This document shows positions 11,846 to 23,369 of a DNA stretch of 64,000 nucleotides, piece by piece (positions within the stretch are counted from its first letter, which is position 1; each line of letters begins with the position of its first letter). This DNA is from Ophiostoma sp. CBS 140.51 (Eukaryota > Ascomycota > Sordariomycetes > Ophiostomatales > Ophiostomataceae), in the NCBI GenBank assembly GCA_029298735.1, contig JANSLP010000022.1, positions 171,833-235,832 on the forward strand, written 5' to 3'. The position numbers were made by a program, and so were the translations under genes. Below the pieces are notes generated by a model, which saw only the letters and a program-made list of their open reading frames with translations, did not search any database and had not been told where the DNA came from.

Positions 11846-13407
11846 ATGCCCGCCGCCCCTTGGGATGACGGCGCTGCCGCAAAACAGCTTTTTGTCCTTG
11901 TGACGGGAGCAAACAGGTAAACAACCCCGATGCTTTTATTTTCTATGTTCCTGGAGCTAACGACAGCAGCGGTATCGGCCTGGGCATTGGCCAGCGGATG
12001 ATTGACGAGTTCGCTGCCGAACACCCGACCGCTTCCGAACACCTCATCCTCATCACGACGACTCGCAGCGCCGCCAAATCGAAAGTCACGACCGATTTGT
12101 TGCGGGAGTACCTACAGCTACGCGAGAACGCCGCCGCCACCAACCGGAACGCCATCCACTCGTCCCGCATCCACTTTGCCAGCCTCGAGCTCGACCTCTG
12201 CAATTTGCCTAGCGTATACGCCGCTGCCGAACGTCTCCGGTCTTCACCGCTCTCCATCTACACGGGCGCCGAGACGAACGCCGCCTCGTCGCCGCACAAG
12301 ATCCCACGCCTCGACAGCGTCATCTTCAATGCTGGCATTGGCGGTTGGACGGGCATTGGCTGGGGCAACCTGGCGACCAATGTGCTCTACGACGGCATCC
12401 AGCAAGCCACAACGTTCCCGACGTGCAAGGCCTCGACGGGCGGTCTGCTGGTGGACCCGCTGACGGGCAAGGAGGTCAAGCATGCCGACGACACCAAGGC
12501 AGTGGGCGACAACGACGGTGTGCTGGGCCAGGTGTTTTGCGCCAACATTTTCGGTCACTATGTCTTTGCACATGCGCTGCTGCCTCTGCTGCATGGCACG
12601 GACGGCAAGAAGAGCTCGGCCATTGGCCCAGGCCCGGCTCGCATCATCTGGGAGAGCAGTGTTGAGGCTGAGGGCTGGCACAACCTATCGCTCGACGACT
12701 TCCAGGCTGTGCGCACCATTGCCGCCTACGAGAGCTCCAAGCGCCTAACGGACGTGCTGGCCCTGACGGCCGGCCTCAAGAGCGTCGCGCCTTACTCGGC
12801 ATCCTTCTACAAGGATGACAGCAGTGACGAAAAGTCGAGCGACTCGACGATTGTCCCCGCCACCTACGTCACCCACCCGGGTGTTGTCTGCTCCACTCTC
12901 TTCCCTCTCAATTGGTTCCTCTTCGCCCTCTACAACCTCGCCATGTACATCTCCCGCTGGCTCGGCTCGCCGTGGCACCCCGTCACGGCCTACAAGGGTG
13001 CTGCTGCAGCTGTTTGGGTTGCGCTGCGGCCCACGGCGGCCCTTGACGCTCTCGACGGTCAGCACGTGAAATGGGGTACGGGCACAACGCGCGGCGGCAC
13101 GACGCTCGTCAAACGGTCCGAGGTTGAGGGCTGGGGCTTCCGCGGCCTCGTAGGTGAGGAGACAACAGCTCCCACGATCGACTCGGTGACAGGCAAGGCG
13201 TGGCAGGAGGGCGGCGACCCGCTCGTGGCGTCGTTCCCCTACCCTGCCTACCTGCTCAACAGTCGTGGCCGCAAGTCGGGCGCTGCCAACCTGACGGCCG
13301 AGCGTCGGCAAGAGTTTGAGGTGCTGGGCCGGGACTGTTGGCGGGAGATGGAGCGGCTGCGTGTTGAGTGGGAGCAGCGTGTCAACAAGCTCAAGGAGAG
13401 CCAGTAG
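11846..13407 (+). CDS. ERG27: 3-keto-steroid reductase Erg27 (short-chain dehydrogenase)
   Basis: Exons 11846-11916 and 11970-13407 give 502 residues. The ATG at 11846 (MPAAPWDDGAAAKQLF) is chosen because splicing out the 53-base intron rebuilds the nucleotide-binding motif VTGANSGIG at about residues 19-27, with acceptor CAG at 11967-11969. Other SDR landmarks are FNAG in the central strand, the catalytic Ser pair at residues 253-254 (WESS), and the YESSK active site at 277-281. THPGV follows, then a hydrophobic stretch (FPLNWFLFALYNLAMYISRW) that could anchor it in the ER or lipid-droplet membrane. Erg27 reduces the C3 ketone during C4 demethylation of ergosterol precursors with NADPH, working with Erg25, Erg26 and Erg28. 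Family assignment rests on SDR motifs plus the overall Erg27-like layout; another SDR subtype is less likely. Confidence 0.88.
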
Positions 13408-13993
13408 GGGGGTGTCTTTGAGCAGTACGCAAAAAAAGCGTGTAACCATATTGCTGCGATGATTTCTGTTCATTTGCAGCGCGTAATAATTTCTAGAACA
13501 CATAGATGGGAAAGGGCAAACGTCCCCATGCTTCCATAGCAATAATCACTAATCGATAAATAATGAACGCTGACACAAATTTGTAGAAGAATCTGAAAAA
13601 TAATTTAAAATGTGAGTTCTAGGCTTATGGCAACAATTAAGTGCTTACACGTCGTATTCCGCACTTCCGTCTCCACGCAGACATGAAACAGGCCGAAGTT
13701 CCCGACAAACAGTTTAACGACACTCGTCTCGCAAGGCTGTGCCCAAGGCTGCCCTGGTAGGCAAGTATACACGCTCATAAAATCCAAAAAAAGAGATGGT
13801 GATGCAAAGGTAATAAGTTTCATAAATATCTCAACCTAAAAAACGCCAGGCTTCGAGAAAGGTATCTTATATCCAACATTAAACGCGGGTGTCATAAATA
13901 AAAATAGGCGTCAAGAGGTCGAGAGTACATAACTAATCCAAAAAATAAAATTCAAAAGCGTCATAATCAAACCAGAAAAGAGGCTACACAAAA
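13408..13993. other. Intergenic, convergent 3' ends of ERG27 and the MFS gene
   Basis: An AT-rich spacer of 586 bases between two stop codons. It should contain the two 3' UTRs. No gene, repeat or RNA is seen. Confidence 0.7.
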
Positions 13994-15697
13994 TCATGCC
14001 TCGGTCGCGACCTCTGCGTGCCGCGATCCCACAGCCGCCTCATCTGACACAACACGTCGCAGCTTGACATGCTCGATGCGGCCGAACAGACCCAGGCACA
14101 GCGGCAGGGGCACCACTACCAGCGCCACAACCGCCTCAAAAATCAACGACTTCTTCATGTTGCGTGGCGGATTTCCGTCAGCACCGTCCCGCAGCGCGTC
14201 CGAGATGATAATAAAAATACCGCCCAACAACTGACCACCGCTCCACGCCAGCGTGGACGTCACTTCAGGACTGGCCGGGTGGGTGACTTCGACGAGGAAC
14301 TCAACGGCCACGGGCACGAGCGTGAAAGACGCGGCGCCCAGGACGGCGAGGACCACATAGGGTCCCGCGAGGCCGCCCGAGTCGTGGGTCTCGGGCATCC
14401 AGATGAAGATGAGGTAGCTGATGGCGATAATGGGCACGGCAATCTTCATCGTCAAGACAAACTTCTTGGTGCGGTCGAGGATAGGCGATGTGATGGCCGA
14501 CGACACCAGTCCAACAACAATGAGGACGGCGCCCGCAATACCGGCCTGGTCGTCTGAGTAGCCGTAAGGCAGCATGATCTGGTTGAGTAGCGATGAGATG
14601 GAGTTGAAGAAACCGACGTAGACAATGAAAGGGATAAAGACGAGCCAGAACTCGGCCGAGCGAGAAATGTGGCGGATAGACTTGAGCAGCTCCAGCTTGG
14701 GCGTCTCGGCCGAGGGTGCGACCGGTGTAGGTGGCTTGGCGTAGACGAAGAAGGAGGGAACGCAACAAACAGTGGCAATAATGGACACATAGAGCACCAT
14801 GTTAGGAATGTCCTTGGGGCCGTAGACCCAGAAGGGGATAATGAGCTGGCCCAGGGCAGCACCAAAAGGGTTGGCCAAACTTGTCAAGGCCGTTGCAGCA
14901 ACACGGCCACGGTTCGTGAACCACAAATCAGAGTAACGTGCGGGTGCCGCCAGCACAAAAGGTTGCGACAGGCCGATAAAAATCTGGCCGAGCATAACGA
15001 CACCAAAGTGGCCGCCAGACATGCCGTCCTTGGCCAGGTTCGAGCGTGTGCCGGCATAGCGAATCCAGTTGCCGAGGAACAGCAGCACGGCCGACGTCAT
15101 CATAGAAGGGCGGGGGCCATAGTGCAAGACGTAGATGGTAACGGGCGTAATGAAAACAAAAGAGAACATGAAGGCTGTGCTGAGCCAGTTGATTGTGCTC
15201 TCGGTTGTTCTGAAAAAGTCGGCGGCATCAGATGCGATGGGCGAGAACGTAAGCCACTAAGGGAGACAGGATGTCAGCACTTTGATATCAACAACACAAT
15301 ACGCCACTATAATTTGGCGGCCCCGGATTTTCTGTCCTTCGTCCCAATTAATGGTTGTTGCACTTACATCCCAGCTGACAATGATATTGAGCAGTGTCAG
15401 TTGTACCAGTCCGAACCACCTCCGTTTGTACACCTTGTACTCGGTCACAGGCGCATTTGTCTCTGTGTTGTTGTCGCTCCCATCACCACTGCCAACATTG
15501 CGTGTCGTTGTGTTGCGGGCTTCTTCATCCTTGGCCACGTTCCCCTGCGACGACCGTTCCGCAAGCTCGACCTCGGCCTCGCCCGAATTCGTGCTGCGTG
15601 TGTACGGCGGTCCAACGTTGACCACAACATTACGGCCGCCACCCGTCGCACCGTCACTCTCGCCCTTGATATCCTCCTTCCACGAGCTGTTGGCCAT
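13994..15697 (-). CDS. MFS transporter, FLVCR-like
   Basis: Two exons, 15697-15368 and 15256-13994, give 530 residues. The 111-base intron (donor GTAAGT, acceptor TTAG) joins LNIIVSWD to WLTFSPIASDAADFF in frame, rebuilding the first membrane helix. A soluble, charged N-terminal tail of about 80 residues leads to YKRRWFGLVQL and then roughly twelve hydrophobic segments. Landmarks include YGPRPSMM after helix 2, a FVLAAPARYSDLWF segment, and TINWLSTAFMFSF-type sequence after exon 2 starts. This matches the FLVCR branch of the major facilitator superfamily (animal relatives carry heme or choline; fungal relatives are usually named cell-surface receptor/MFS transporter FLVCR). The substrate here is unknown. 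It is probably a plasma-membrane or organelle transporter. Confidence 0.85.
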
Positions 15698-18600
15698 ATC
15701 TCGTTTTGACGTTCCTGTCGCTAATGCTGGTTTCCGTTGTTGTCCAAATTTAAGATCCGGGCTCCGTGTTACTGGCCGTCGCGTGACACGTCGTCAGCGG
15801 CGCCTCGATCTGCAGCGAACGAACTGACTGGCCGAATCTATTTCCCCTTGCGCCAGCGCTGTTTTTTGCTTGCTGCACTTTTTGGTGGCTTTTCTGTGCT
15901 GCTGTCCTGCTGGCATGTATTGGGGTGTTTGCAGGGTTGTTTTGGTGGCGTTTTCTCACTTGCGTCCGTTCCCGCTTCGGTGCGTCGTCGCGTGTCGTCT
16001 CGAGTGTTGCAAAGTGCAGTCAGTGATCGGGGGCTAGTTGTCGTCACTTCGTCGATTCGTTTGTCGTGTCTCTCTTTAGATCGTCTTCTCATCAACGTTG
16101 GCGAGGAAGAGAGACAGATGTGGAAGTGAAAGATCGACCAACGTGGGAAAGGGGAGATGGAAGTAGAAATGGAGATCCCCCGTTGGAGAGAGAGGAGAGA
16201 GAACACGAGGGGAAGGAAATACGAACAAAGAATGGAAGAGATAAAATAGGAGAGTGGAAAAGATGGAGAAGGGACGGGAAGACGACGATCAAGCACTCTA
16301 AATAAAAAGGGCAAGAACCAACGAACAGTTTCCAAGTCCCAAGACTCGACAACCCAGAAGAGCGGGATCTATCAATTTTAAAATATACATGGTCGCACGT
16401 AGTAGAAACGGCAGGGGCGACCTTGAGTCAAAACTGGCGCCAGAAGAGAGGGGGAAGGTACGTCCCCCAGACCAACACTCACTAATACCAGGGAAAGAGC
16501 GACCCAACATTATTACACCCACGAGGTTGGCCGTTGGCACATGGGCGAAGACGGTCGGCTCACGCCAGCCATATCTTGCCGCCAAGCGTATCTCGCACAG
16601 CAACATGGACAAAGAATAGAAATAATAGATGGATCTTAAGATGCTGTGGGATATACGAGGACGATCTCCGCCAGCAACACCCTGGCTGACGACAAACGAG
16701 TAGACGCTAAGTTGCCACGTCGTACACCGAAACTTGTGTCCTTCGTTCTTTCTTCTTTTGATCGTTTCATAAAGCAGGGAAGTGCCTTCCTTCTAGATGT
16801 TTGACCTAGTCATCTCGACTGCCGTTAGCAACAACCGCCAATCGCTCTTTCCTAGGGGTCGTCAGCGAGAGAAAAAAAATCCAGATGCGCCTGGTTTCCC
16901 TTGCTTCTTCTCTCTCACACGTCAATCAAGAAAAGAGCGCCCAGAACGGCAATCAAATAATAAGTGGAAAAGGATTGCAGTTGCCATTGTAGTTGTTAGT
17001 GGCCTTTTTGAGGGGGAGGGCACAAGCGTCTTGGTGCGTGTGCGCACACGAGAACGCAACTATCTGGAGACGGCCCCACACCCCTTTTCCCTTTCCGCTG
17101 TTAATAAAGTGCTCTCCTTCCTCACTCACCCCTCCTCAGGGAGCGATACAGTTCTGACGGCACCCAAAGCCCGTCCGCTGTAGCTTTGTTCCTTCCCTCG
17201 TGAATCAAGCTTGACCTGTTTTAGCGTGTTATTGGCCACCGAAGTCAATGAGGGTCGCGTGGTTGGACGACTCGTGCTCCTTCCCCCTCTGCCCCTTTTG
17301 TTCAAATTTGGGTGTCGACCTCTTGCTTTCTTTGCTCTCTCTTTCCCCTCTCGTCGGCGAGCTCCCTCGGCTTCACTTCTAGACTACGAAATACAGCTGT
17401 CGTTAATAACCTCCAGCGGAGACGGGTGGCTGGCATTCCGCACTTTGACAACCTGTGAAAGATTCCCAGAGCTATCGTTTTAGCACTGTTCCTTTTTCCT
17501 CTTTTTTCTCTTTTTGTTATTTGAGCTCCTATCATTGCCTCCACTCACACCATGCTTTGCGCGTATTGAAGGACAAGAATAAAAGCGGAATTGCAGTGAG
17601 AGATATCCAAAGACAAAACAGACGACCACCGGACGATATATTTTTGTCCAAAATGACTTGTCTTGATAACTGAGGTCTATCATCTTGTGCCTTTCGATTT
17701 CAGCGCGTAGATAGGCATTGTGGTGCTGCATTCCTATTATCTAGCACGGGCAATCTTAACAAACGTGAGCGCAGGAACAAAACGCGTGGCAATGACAGAC
17801 AAGGACAGCAGGTTTTCGATAGGAGCCTGCGTGTGACTGTAAATCTGGTGGGTTGACCAGTAAAAAAGACAAGGCATGGGTGCTTTCAATCGACTGATCA
17901 AAGCAGCCCCTTGGGTGGAAGGATTCAAACAACATGAGCCGAAAAACTTGACAAAAGTTCAGTGTGGCAAGCAGCAAAAGTGCACAAAGCTTTTTGTCTT
18001 TTCTGCAACTTTTCATTTCCCTATTCTGTTTTTCAACAAAGCTTCTTTGGGGCTCTTGGCAGGAGGGCGATGATGGGGCCGTCGTCTTGACAGTTTTCCA
18101 CTAAGAACAGGAACGGGCCACTCTGATAATCCTGGGGTTTGTTCTCTCGTGAAAAAAAAAATACCTTCGTCGGCCGGCACCTCCCTGTCAAAAACATTTT
18201 CAGTACCAAACTATCATGACCGTCGCTTCGGCCCCAGATTGCCACAGGGCAGAATAATGTGAAAAGAAACGGGAAACGGGAACACGGAACGTGGGCCACA
18301 TCAAGATAGCGAGTACTCCATTCTAGGCGGAGCAAGCGGGGGAGGAGACCAAGCGAACGCTCTGTTGGGAAGGCGTTTGTGTACGAAGTAACTCAAGGTT
18401 CGTACGGAGTACAAAGTAACAAAGGCGAGAATACAAACAGAAGAGGAGAAGAGAGTATTGACAAGGCGAGGGGTTGCTCGGCCGTTTCATTACAGTGCCC
18501 TGCTAGAAAGTAAAGAACAGAACACTGCGAAAATTCGCATGTGAACGGGCGATCCAACCGAATAGGGCATCCTCTCCGGAGCGGTGCAACGTTGGACACC

Positions 18601-20447
18601 GACTGACAGGAAAGCGTTGAGAAGAAAGACAAGAGATCTATGAGATGCAAACAGCGACAAAGATTGGACATGAATTTTAAAAATTGTGTAAATAAAATAT
18701 GCAGTATGAGTTTCTGTGTCAATTACGGAATATATGAAATAGAGGTAACGTCAAGGTGCTTCGCATACACAGTAGACAGGAAGAGAATGGGAGAACTAAA
18801 GTCAACCAGGTACCTTGAATGACAACGCAAACCAAAGGTACCTTCACATCGTCGGGTACCGTTTTTGAAAAGTTAAAGATAGCCCAATGCACGGATGGGG
18901 TTTCGTTCAGACTGGTCGACAGTAATAGGATATCATTTCTCCGTGTGGCGGATATCTTTACGACTCACAACAGTCTGCGCTTGATACCTTCGTGTGTTCG
19001 TATTTCTCGTCTGTTTGTTTTTCTCTGTTCATTCTGCAAGCGATATCTCGGTTAACATAGCACGTGTAAATTTCTCAAGACATTGATGATGAGGGGAGAT
19101 ATGGGTAGTGATGCCGAATGCAACAGCAGATATCTGGTTGTGGCTTGGCCATGCACAACGCACAGCTGCAACCCGTCAAGAGGTGACAACAATCAAGGCG
19201 CTTAGGTTAGACGGCCCCGTCTAGTTCGTACGAAGTAGATATCGTTAACAACATTGTTATAGGGGGTCCAAGAATGGTCGAATGCTACGACCAGTATCAA
19301 CGACATTCGGACATCTAGAGATAACCTTTTGTGGTCGAAGATATGCCAAAGAACACGGAAAATAGGGAGCTCCGGATGCATGTCAAGATGTTTTGCGAAT
19401 GATTCGCAATAAATCCAATGAAACTGAAAAGATAACCAAATAGAGCCACTCTTGCCAGTATGTCGTGGTATCTCTGGGTATTTACAATATCTCTCTTCCC
19501 ATATCAACTTATGATGTGTACGTCGATATGCTCAGTCGTCGCGTCACAGTTTCTTCTCTTTGCTATTTCTTTCCGTTCACGAATTAGAAGCTACAGAAAC
19601 ATAGTAATCAACGCATGGAGGCGCCCGTTGAACATGATTCAATCCCAACTTACTTTCCGTTCACCATCATCGTATTTCTCCCACAAGGCCCTGCGACTTT
19701 CAGCACCTTTATTACAAAATTTTGACAAACATATGTATGTAATCGTATGTGGCTATGTTCCTAAGACTCTGTATGTCCAGGTTTCCTCTCATATGTAAGT
19801 TATCATTTGAAGACAGTGATGCGCGTGGCACAACTTGTAGTCAGGATGCACTGTACAATTAAAGACAACTTACTCATGAAATTCAAGCACGTAAATTATG
19901 TGCTACAGCACACCTTCCTCCAAGAACTAGGAAACTTTATCTCCTATGACGGCTGTATTATCGGTGGGAGTTTTCGATATACCCGCGATAAGAGGGTTTG
20001 AATTCTCATGATGCCAGCAGCCTCGCGATTTTCACACAGCCTTGTCACATCATAGGATCCGTTTAGAAACAAAACTACTCACAATTAACTAGACCAGATT
20101 TTTATGTTCATTTTAGGAAGTATCAAATGGTCCCGGATTGATTTCCTTTCTTTTTATTTGTTTCTTGTCCATTGATTTATTTGACATTTGAAATCTAGGT
20201 TTGATTTTTTTTTTTTTTTCAAATTTTTATCATCAGTTGCCAACATAAGTAGGAAAGGATAATGCGATGCACAAACGTCTATCTCAGATTCATCTCACAT
20301 TATATACACAACTTCTCATAGAAGATTATGTCTTATCCAAATAAACGATCCCAACCGAAAACGATGGCGGCGATGCCGATGGCCTAGGTCCCCGCGAAGA
20401 AAAGTTGTTTGACGGATGGGGCAAACCAACAAACTAACCAACCACAT
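15698..20447. other. Long intergenic stretch without a recognised gene
   Basis: This covers the MFS promoter (15698 to about 16350, rich in short purine and pyrimidine runs) and 4 kb more up to the tRNA. All open frames are short, overlap on both strands and resemble no family I know. From about 18600 the DNA becomes more AT-rich, with a T run near 20205-20219. The words TACGAAGTA and TACGGAGTAC recur (near 18380-18415 and 19230). No transposon ends or coding remnants were recognised. Confidence 0.6.
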
Positions 20448-20518
20448 CCGATATGGTGTAATGGTCAACATCCGACGCTCTCACCGTCGAGCTCGGGGTT
20501 CGATTCCCCGTATCGGAG
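20448..20518 (+). tRNA. tRNA-Glu (anticodon CTC)
   Basis: A full cloverleaf can be folded in 71 bases. The acceptor arm TCCGATA (20448-20454) pairs with TATCGGA (20511-20517), with G as discriminator. The anticodon stem CGACG/CGTCG encloses loop CTCTCAC with anticodon CTC. The T arm carries GGTTCGATTCC, the internal B box, and TGGTGTAATGG serves as A box. There is no intron and CCA is not encoded. A T7 run at 20543-20549 is a likely Pol III stop. It decodes GAG codons. Confidence 0.95.
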
Positions 20519-20542
20519 CACAATTGCTTAACAACTCAATTA

Positions 20543-20549
20543 TTTTTTT
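20543..20549 (+). terminator. Pol III terminator of tRNA-Glu
   Basis: Seven T residues lie 25 bases after the tRNA 3' end, the usual signal for RNA polymerase III release. Confidence 0.6.
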
Positions 20550-21822
20550 CCAGGATTCTTTTTTGCTCCTGCTACCAAACATCAGGGCAAACGGAGGTCC
20601 TGGAGCACGGCGTGTCTGATGACCTACTTAAGGTAGACACCGCGAGTATGAAATCAGGTATGAACGTATGACTTCCCCCTTTGTCTTTTTCTCTTCTATT
20701 CTTCATTTCCTATCCCGTTTAGTCCACCGCATATCCCCACGAGGACGGCTCTGGAATATTTGACAGCCGCTAAATCTTCAATCAATGTAGTTGTCGATCA
20801 CTCTGCTAGAATAGCTGGATAGTTTGGATTACTGTGATCGTAACGCTCTTGAGCGACTGCGGAGTGACGAGAGGCTTTCAAAGCGTACGAAAATGGTACC
20901 AGTACTTCGTACAGAACTCTCTGTGAGCAGGATACGAAGCGCTGGTTGTTGCAATTTAATGGTCTTCTATATACATCCATTGGCATCGGCTTCGATATGA
21001 TGACACATCAGGTCGATTGCTCTCACTGCTCTAATATCAATTTTTTTACGGCATGGGCCGAGACACCTTTGCTTGCCCCATCTGGTTTAGTAAACAAGAT
21101 CTGTTTGTAAGATCTTCGAGAAAATCAACACTGCCTTGCGATGCAATGCCACTTTTGACAGCATCACCAACCTGTCTACTGTGTAGTTTTACATGACAGC
21201 CCGCTGCTGAGCAGAACGTCGAGTTAAATCATGAAAAAAAAAGCAATTGAAAGGCTCTAAATTTTTTGTTTTGTCTTCTAATATAGAATTATCATACATT
21301 TGGGGGGGGGGGGGGGTTAGGAGAGAGATATATGTGATGATGTTGCAGAAAGGCCGCGAGTCAAGAGATGAGGTATCTCAAGGTCCAAGTCTTCTAAAAT
21401 GTATGCAATTTTTTTCTTGTTTTCTTTGTGCTTGTGGTCCGTTTATCCGTTTGCTTTGTCGTGAGAATATTCCAAAGAGGAAGAGAAAAGGAGACCGCGA
21501 TGCCGAGGATTGAGAGGGCCGTTTCCGTATGGAGTCGAGGTTGATATCCGGAACATTCAAGATGGAGTCGAGAGCGGCTGATCGGGGGTATCGAGCCATT
21601 GGAAAGCCAGTGACCGATGCTCCCGTCACTGTCCTGTTCGTACGTATGTCCGGGGTTGGTGCAAGAGCGTAGGTTGTCGTACCGCGGGGTCGTATGAAGA
21701 AGGGCCGTAATTGATATCCGAATCGTCCGTCGTCTCTCCTCGTCATCCCCACCCTCCCACCGTCGCCATTGCGGTCCCATCTTCTCTTCGTTTCTGTTCT
21801 TGTCGGATGTGTTGTGAGCTCT
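20550..21822. other. Intergenic between tRNA-Glu and QCR6
   Basis: No gene is supported. It contains a 15-base G run at 21302-21316 and the likely 3' UTR of QCR6 close to 21822. Confidence 0.6.
21302..21316 (+). repeat. Poly-G tract (G15)
   Basis: Fifteen consecutive G residues flanked by T on both sides. Such a run can form a G-quadruplex and is also prone to length error in sequencing. Confidence 0.85.
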
Positions 21823-22439
21823 TTACTTGAGCTTGGCCCACAGCTTGGGGGCGGCGCATTGGGTCGCGCAGTGGGTCAGGTGGAAGACTGAAGCGTGTTA
21901 GATGTGTCTTCAATGGACGCGACTTTGTCACTTCCAAGATCGGATGGGACACTTACACTCCTCAACGCAGTCCTCCTTGCTGCCGTTCTCGACGCGCTCA
22001 ACGCACTCCTCAAAGTGGTGCTTGGCCGGTGCGCACTCCTTGGAGTTTCTGCAGTCTGTAGTCGGTAGTCAGCATCCGATGTACTGTCATTGACATTGAG
22101 GGCTACCACGAGATGAATGCCAGGTCAGGCTTCCCCAATTGGCCTCGCCCGGCATCCATCCTCGGCCGTCTTCGTCGTCGTGACGTCGTTCTGTCATTGA
22201 ATCATCGAAATGCGGGGAGAGGGGCTTTCTCGGCACTCACCCTCCTCGAGCTGGTCCTTGGGGTCGACAACCTCCTCCTCATCTTCTTCCTCTTCCTCTT
22301 CCTCCTCCTCGTCCTCGTCGTCGGCCTTGCTGTCCTCAGCGGGCTCCTCCTGCGGCTCCTCGGCAACGGCCTCGGCCTCGGCGACGCTCCATGGCGCAGC
22401 GGCCTCAATCAGGTCGGTAATCGTGTCCCAGACGCCCAT
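21823..22439 (-). CDS. QCR6: Cytochrome bc1 complex hinge subunit (Qcr6/UQCRH)
   Basis: Three exons, 22439-22241, 22055-21957 and 21887-21823, give 120 residues; introns are 185 and 69 bases with GTGAGT and GTAAGT donors. The start MGVWDTITDLIEAAAPW is followed by a very acidic Glu/Asp stretch (about residues 35-60). The cysteine-rich hinge fold follows: CRNSKECAPAKHHFEECVER, then GSKEDCVEECF and HLTHCATQC, ending in PKLWAKLK. The paired cysteines and the KHHF-ECVERV signature are diagnostic. The protein is the acidic subunit on the intermembrane-space side of respiratory complex III, next to cytochrome c1, and helps cytochrome c docking. A CCAAT box upstream suits a respiratory gene. Confidence 0.95.
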
Positions 22440-23369
22440 TTTGACGGTGTGTGTGTGTGGTTGGAAGAAAATCGAAATCAATTGACGTGGGGAGCGGTGG
22501 CGGGAGGGTGTGGTTGACGTTGTCGGTGGAACGGTTTTTTTTTTGACGATTTTGCGTTTTCGCGATGGAGAGAGGTTGCGTGGTTTCGAGTCGACTCTCT
22601 CTTTCTCTGGCTCGGACCAGGGAAAAATAAAATCGAAAATTCCAGCAAAACCACACCAAACCCGGCTGCGGGCCCAGCTTTCCTGACTTTCCACCTTTTC
22701 GACTTGCTGCTCGCACTGTTGGTGGGCCCCTGTATGGTAAATTGCGCGATTTTGATTGGTCGCACCACTTCCGTCATTCTAACCGGCTGCATCCGACTCA
22801 CGTGACGAGACCCAAACGACCCGAGCTATTATCGGATGGAAAAAGGACAGGGGCGCACGGAAGCTCTGCCCCAACTCAAATGCCCCGCAAAAGCAATTCG
22901 TACCTATCATCACCAACTGTCATTAGCTTGAGCTATTTGGTGAAGAAACCCAGAACCTCAAACCTCAACTCTTTGGACAGACAAATGCTTTCAAATTTTT
23001 TCTTATAAAATTGCATCGAACGCTAGCAACGCGCGGAAAAGTACCAAAACTCAAAAGATAACTAGTCAAACATAACATGTGAAAAACTGAAACCTCCGTG
23101 TTCAACACACGCAAAACAGCTTGAAGAGAAGGAAAGCAACAAAAAGCCAGCCCCAATGTTGACATGCAAAAAGGCCACCATTATGTAAATATAGCATTAA
23201 GCTCAAGACGAGTGCAAAAAGACAGGCACAAAAAAGACAAGGGTATCACAAAGTTCCCGGCCCTATTACCGAAAAGCTTCGTAGCATGGGCATTGTAGCC
23301 AAGAATAAAAAGTAGAAATGCTGACGAAACGGCCCGTCAAGAGACTGTTAACGGTAAAGTGAACGGTGT
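22440..23369. other. Intergenic, QCR6 promoter and 3' end of the WBP2-like gene
   Basis: The 930 bases hold the QCR6 promoter and leader (22440 to about 22850) and an AT-rich part that is probably the WBP2-like 3' UTR. A T8 run lies at about 22538-22545. No further gene is seen. Confidence 0.65.
22755..22759 (-). promoter_or_regulatory. CCAAT box upstream of QCR6
   Basis: CCAAT on the minus strand (GACCAATCA) lies about 316 bases before the QCR6 start. This is the binding core of the HAP/CBF complex, which is known to drive respiratory genes in fungi. Function here is inferred. Confidence 0.4.

Noticed and set aside
1..15697. Laccase, ERG27 and MFS transporter as a secondary-metabolite cluster
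   Set aside because: TOR sits between them, there is no polyketide, peptide or terpene synthase, and ERG27 and TOR are housekeeping genes.
18600..21300. RIP-mutated transposon relic in the AT-rich stretch
   Set aside because: AT content is only moderately raised by eye, no terminal repeats, target duplications or degraded transposase/reverse-transcriptase motifs were seen.
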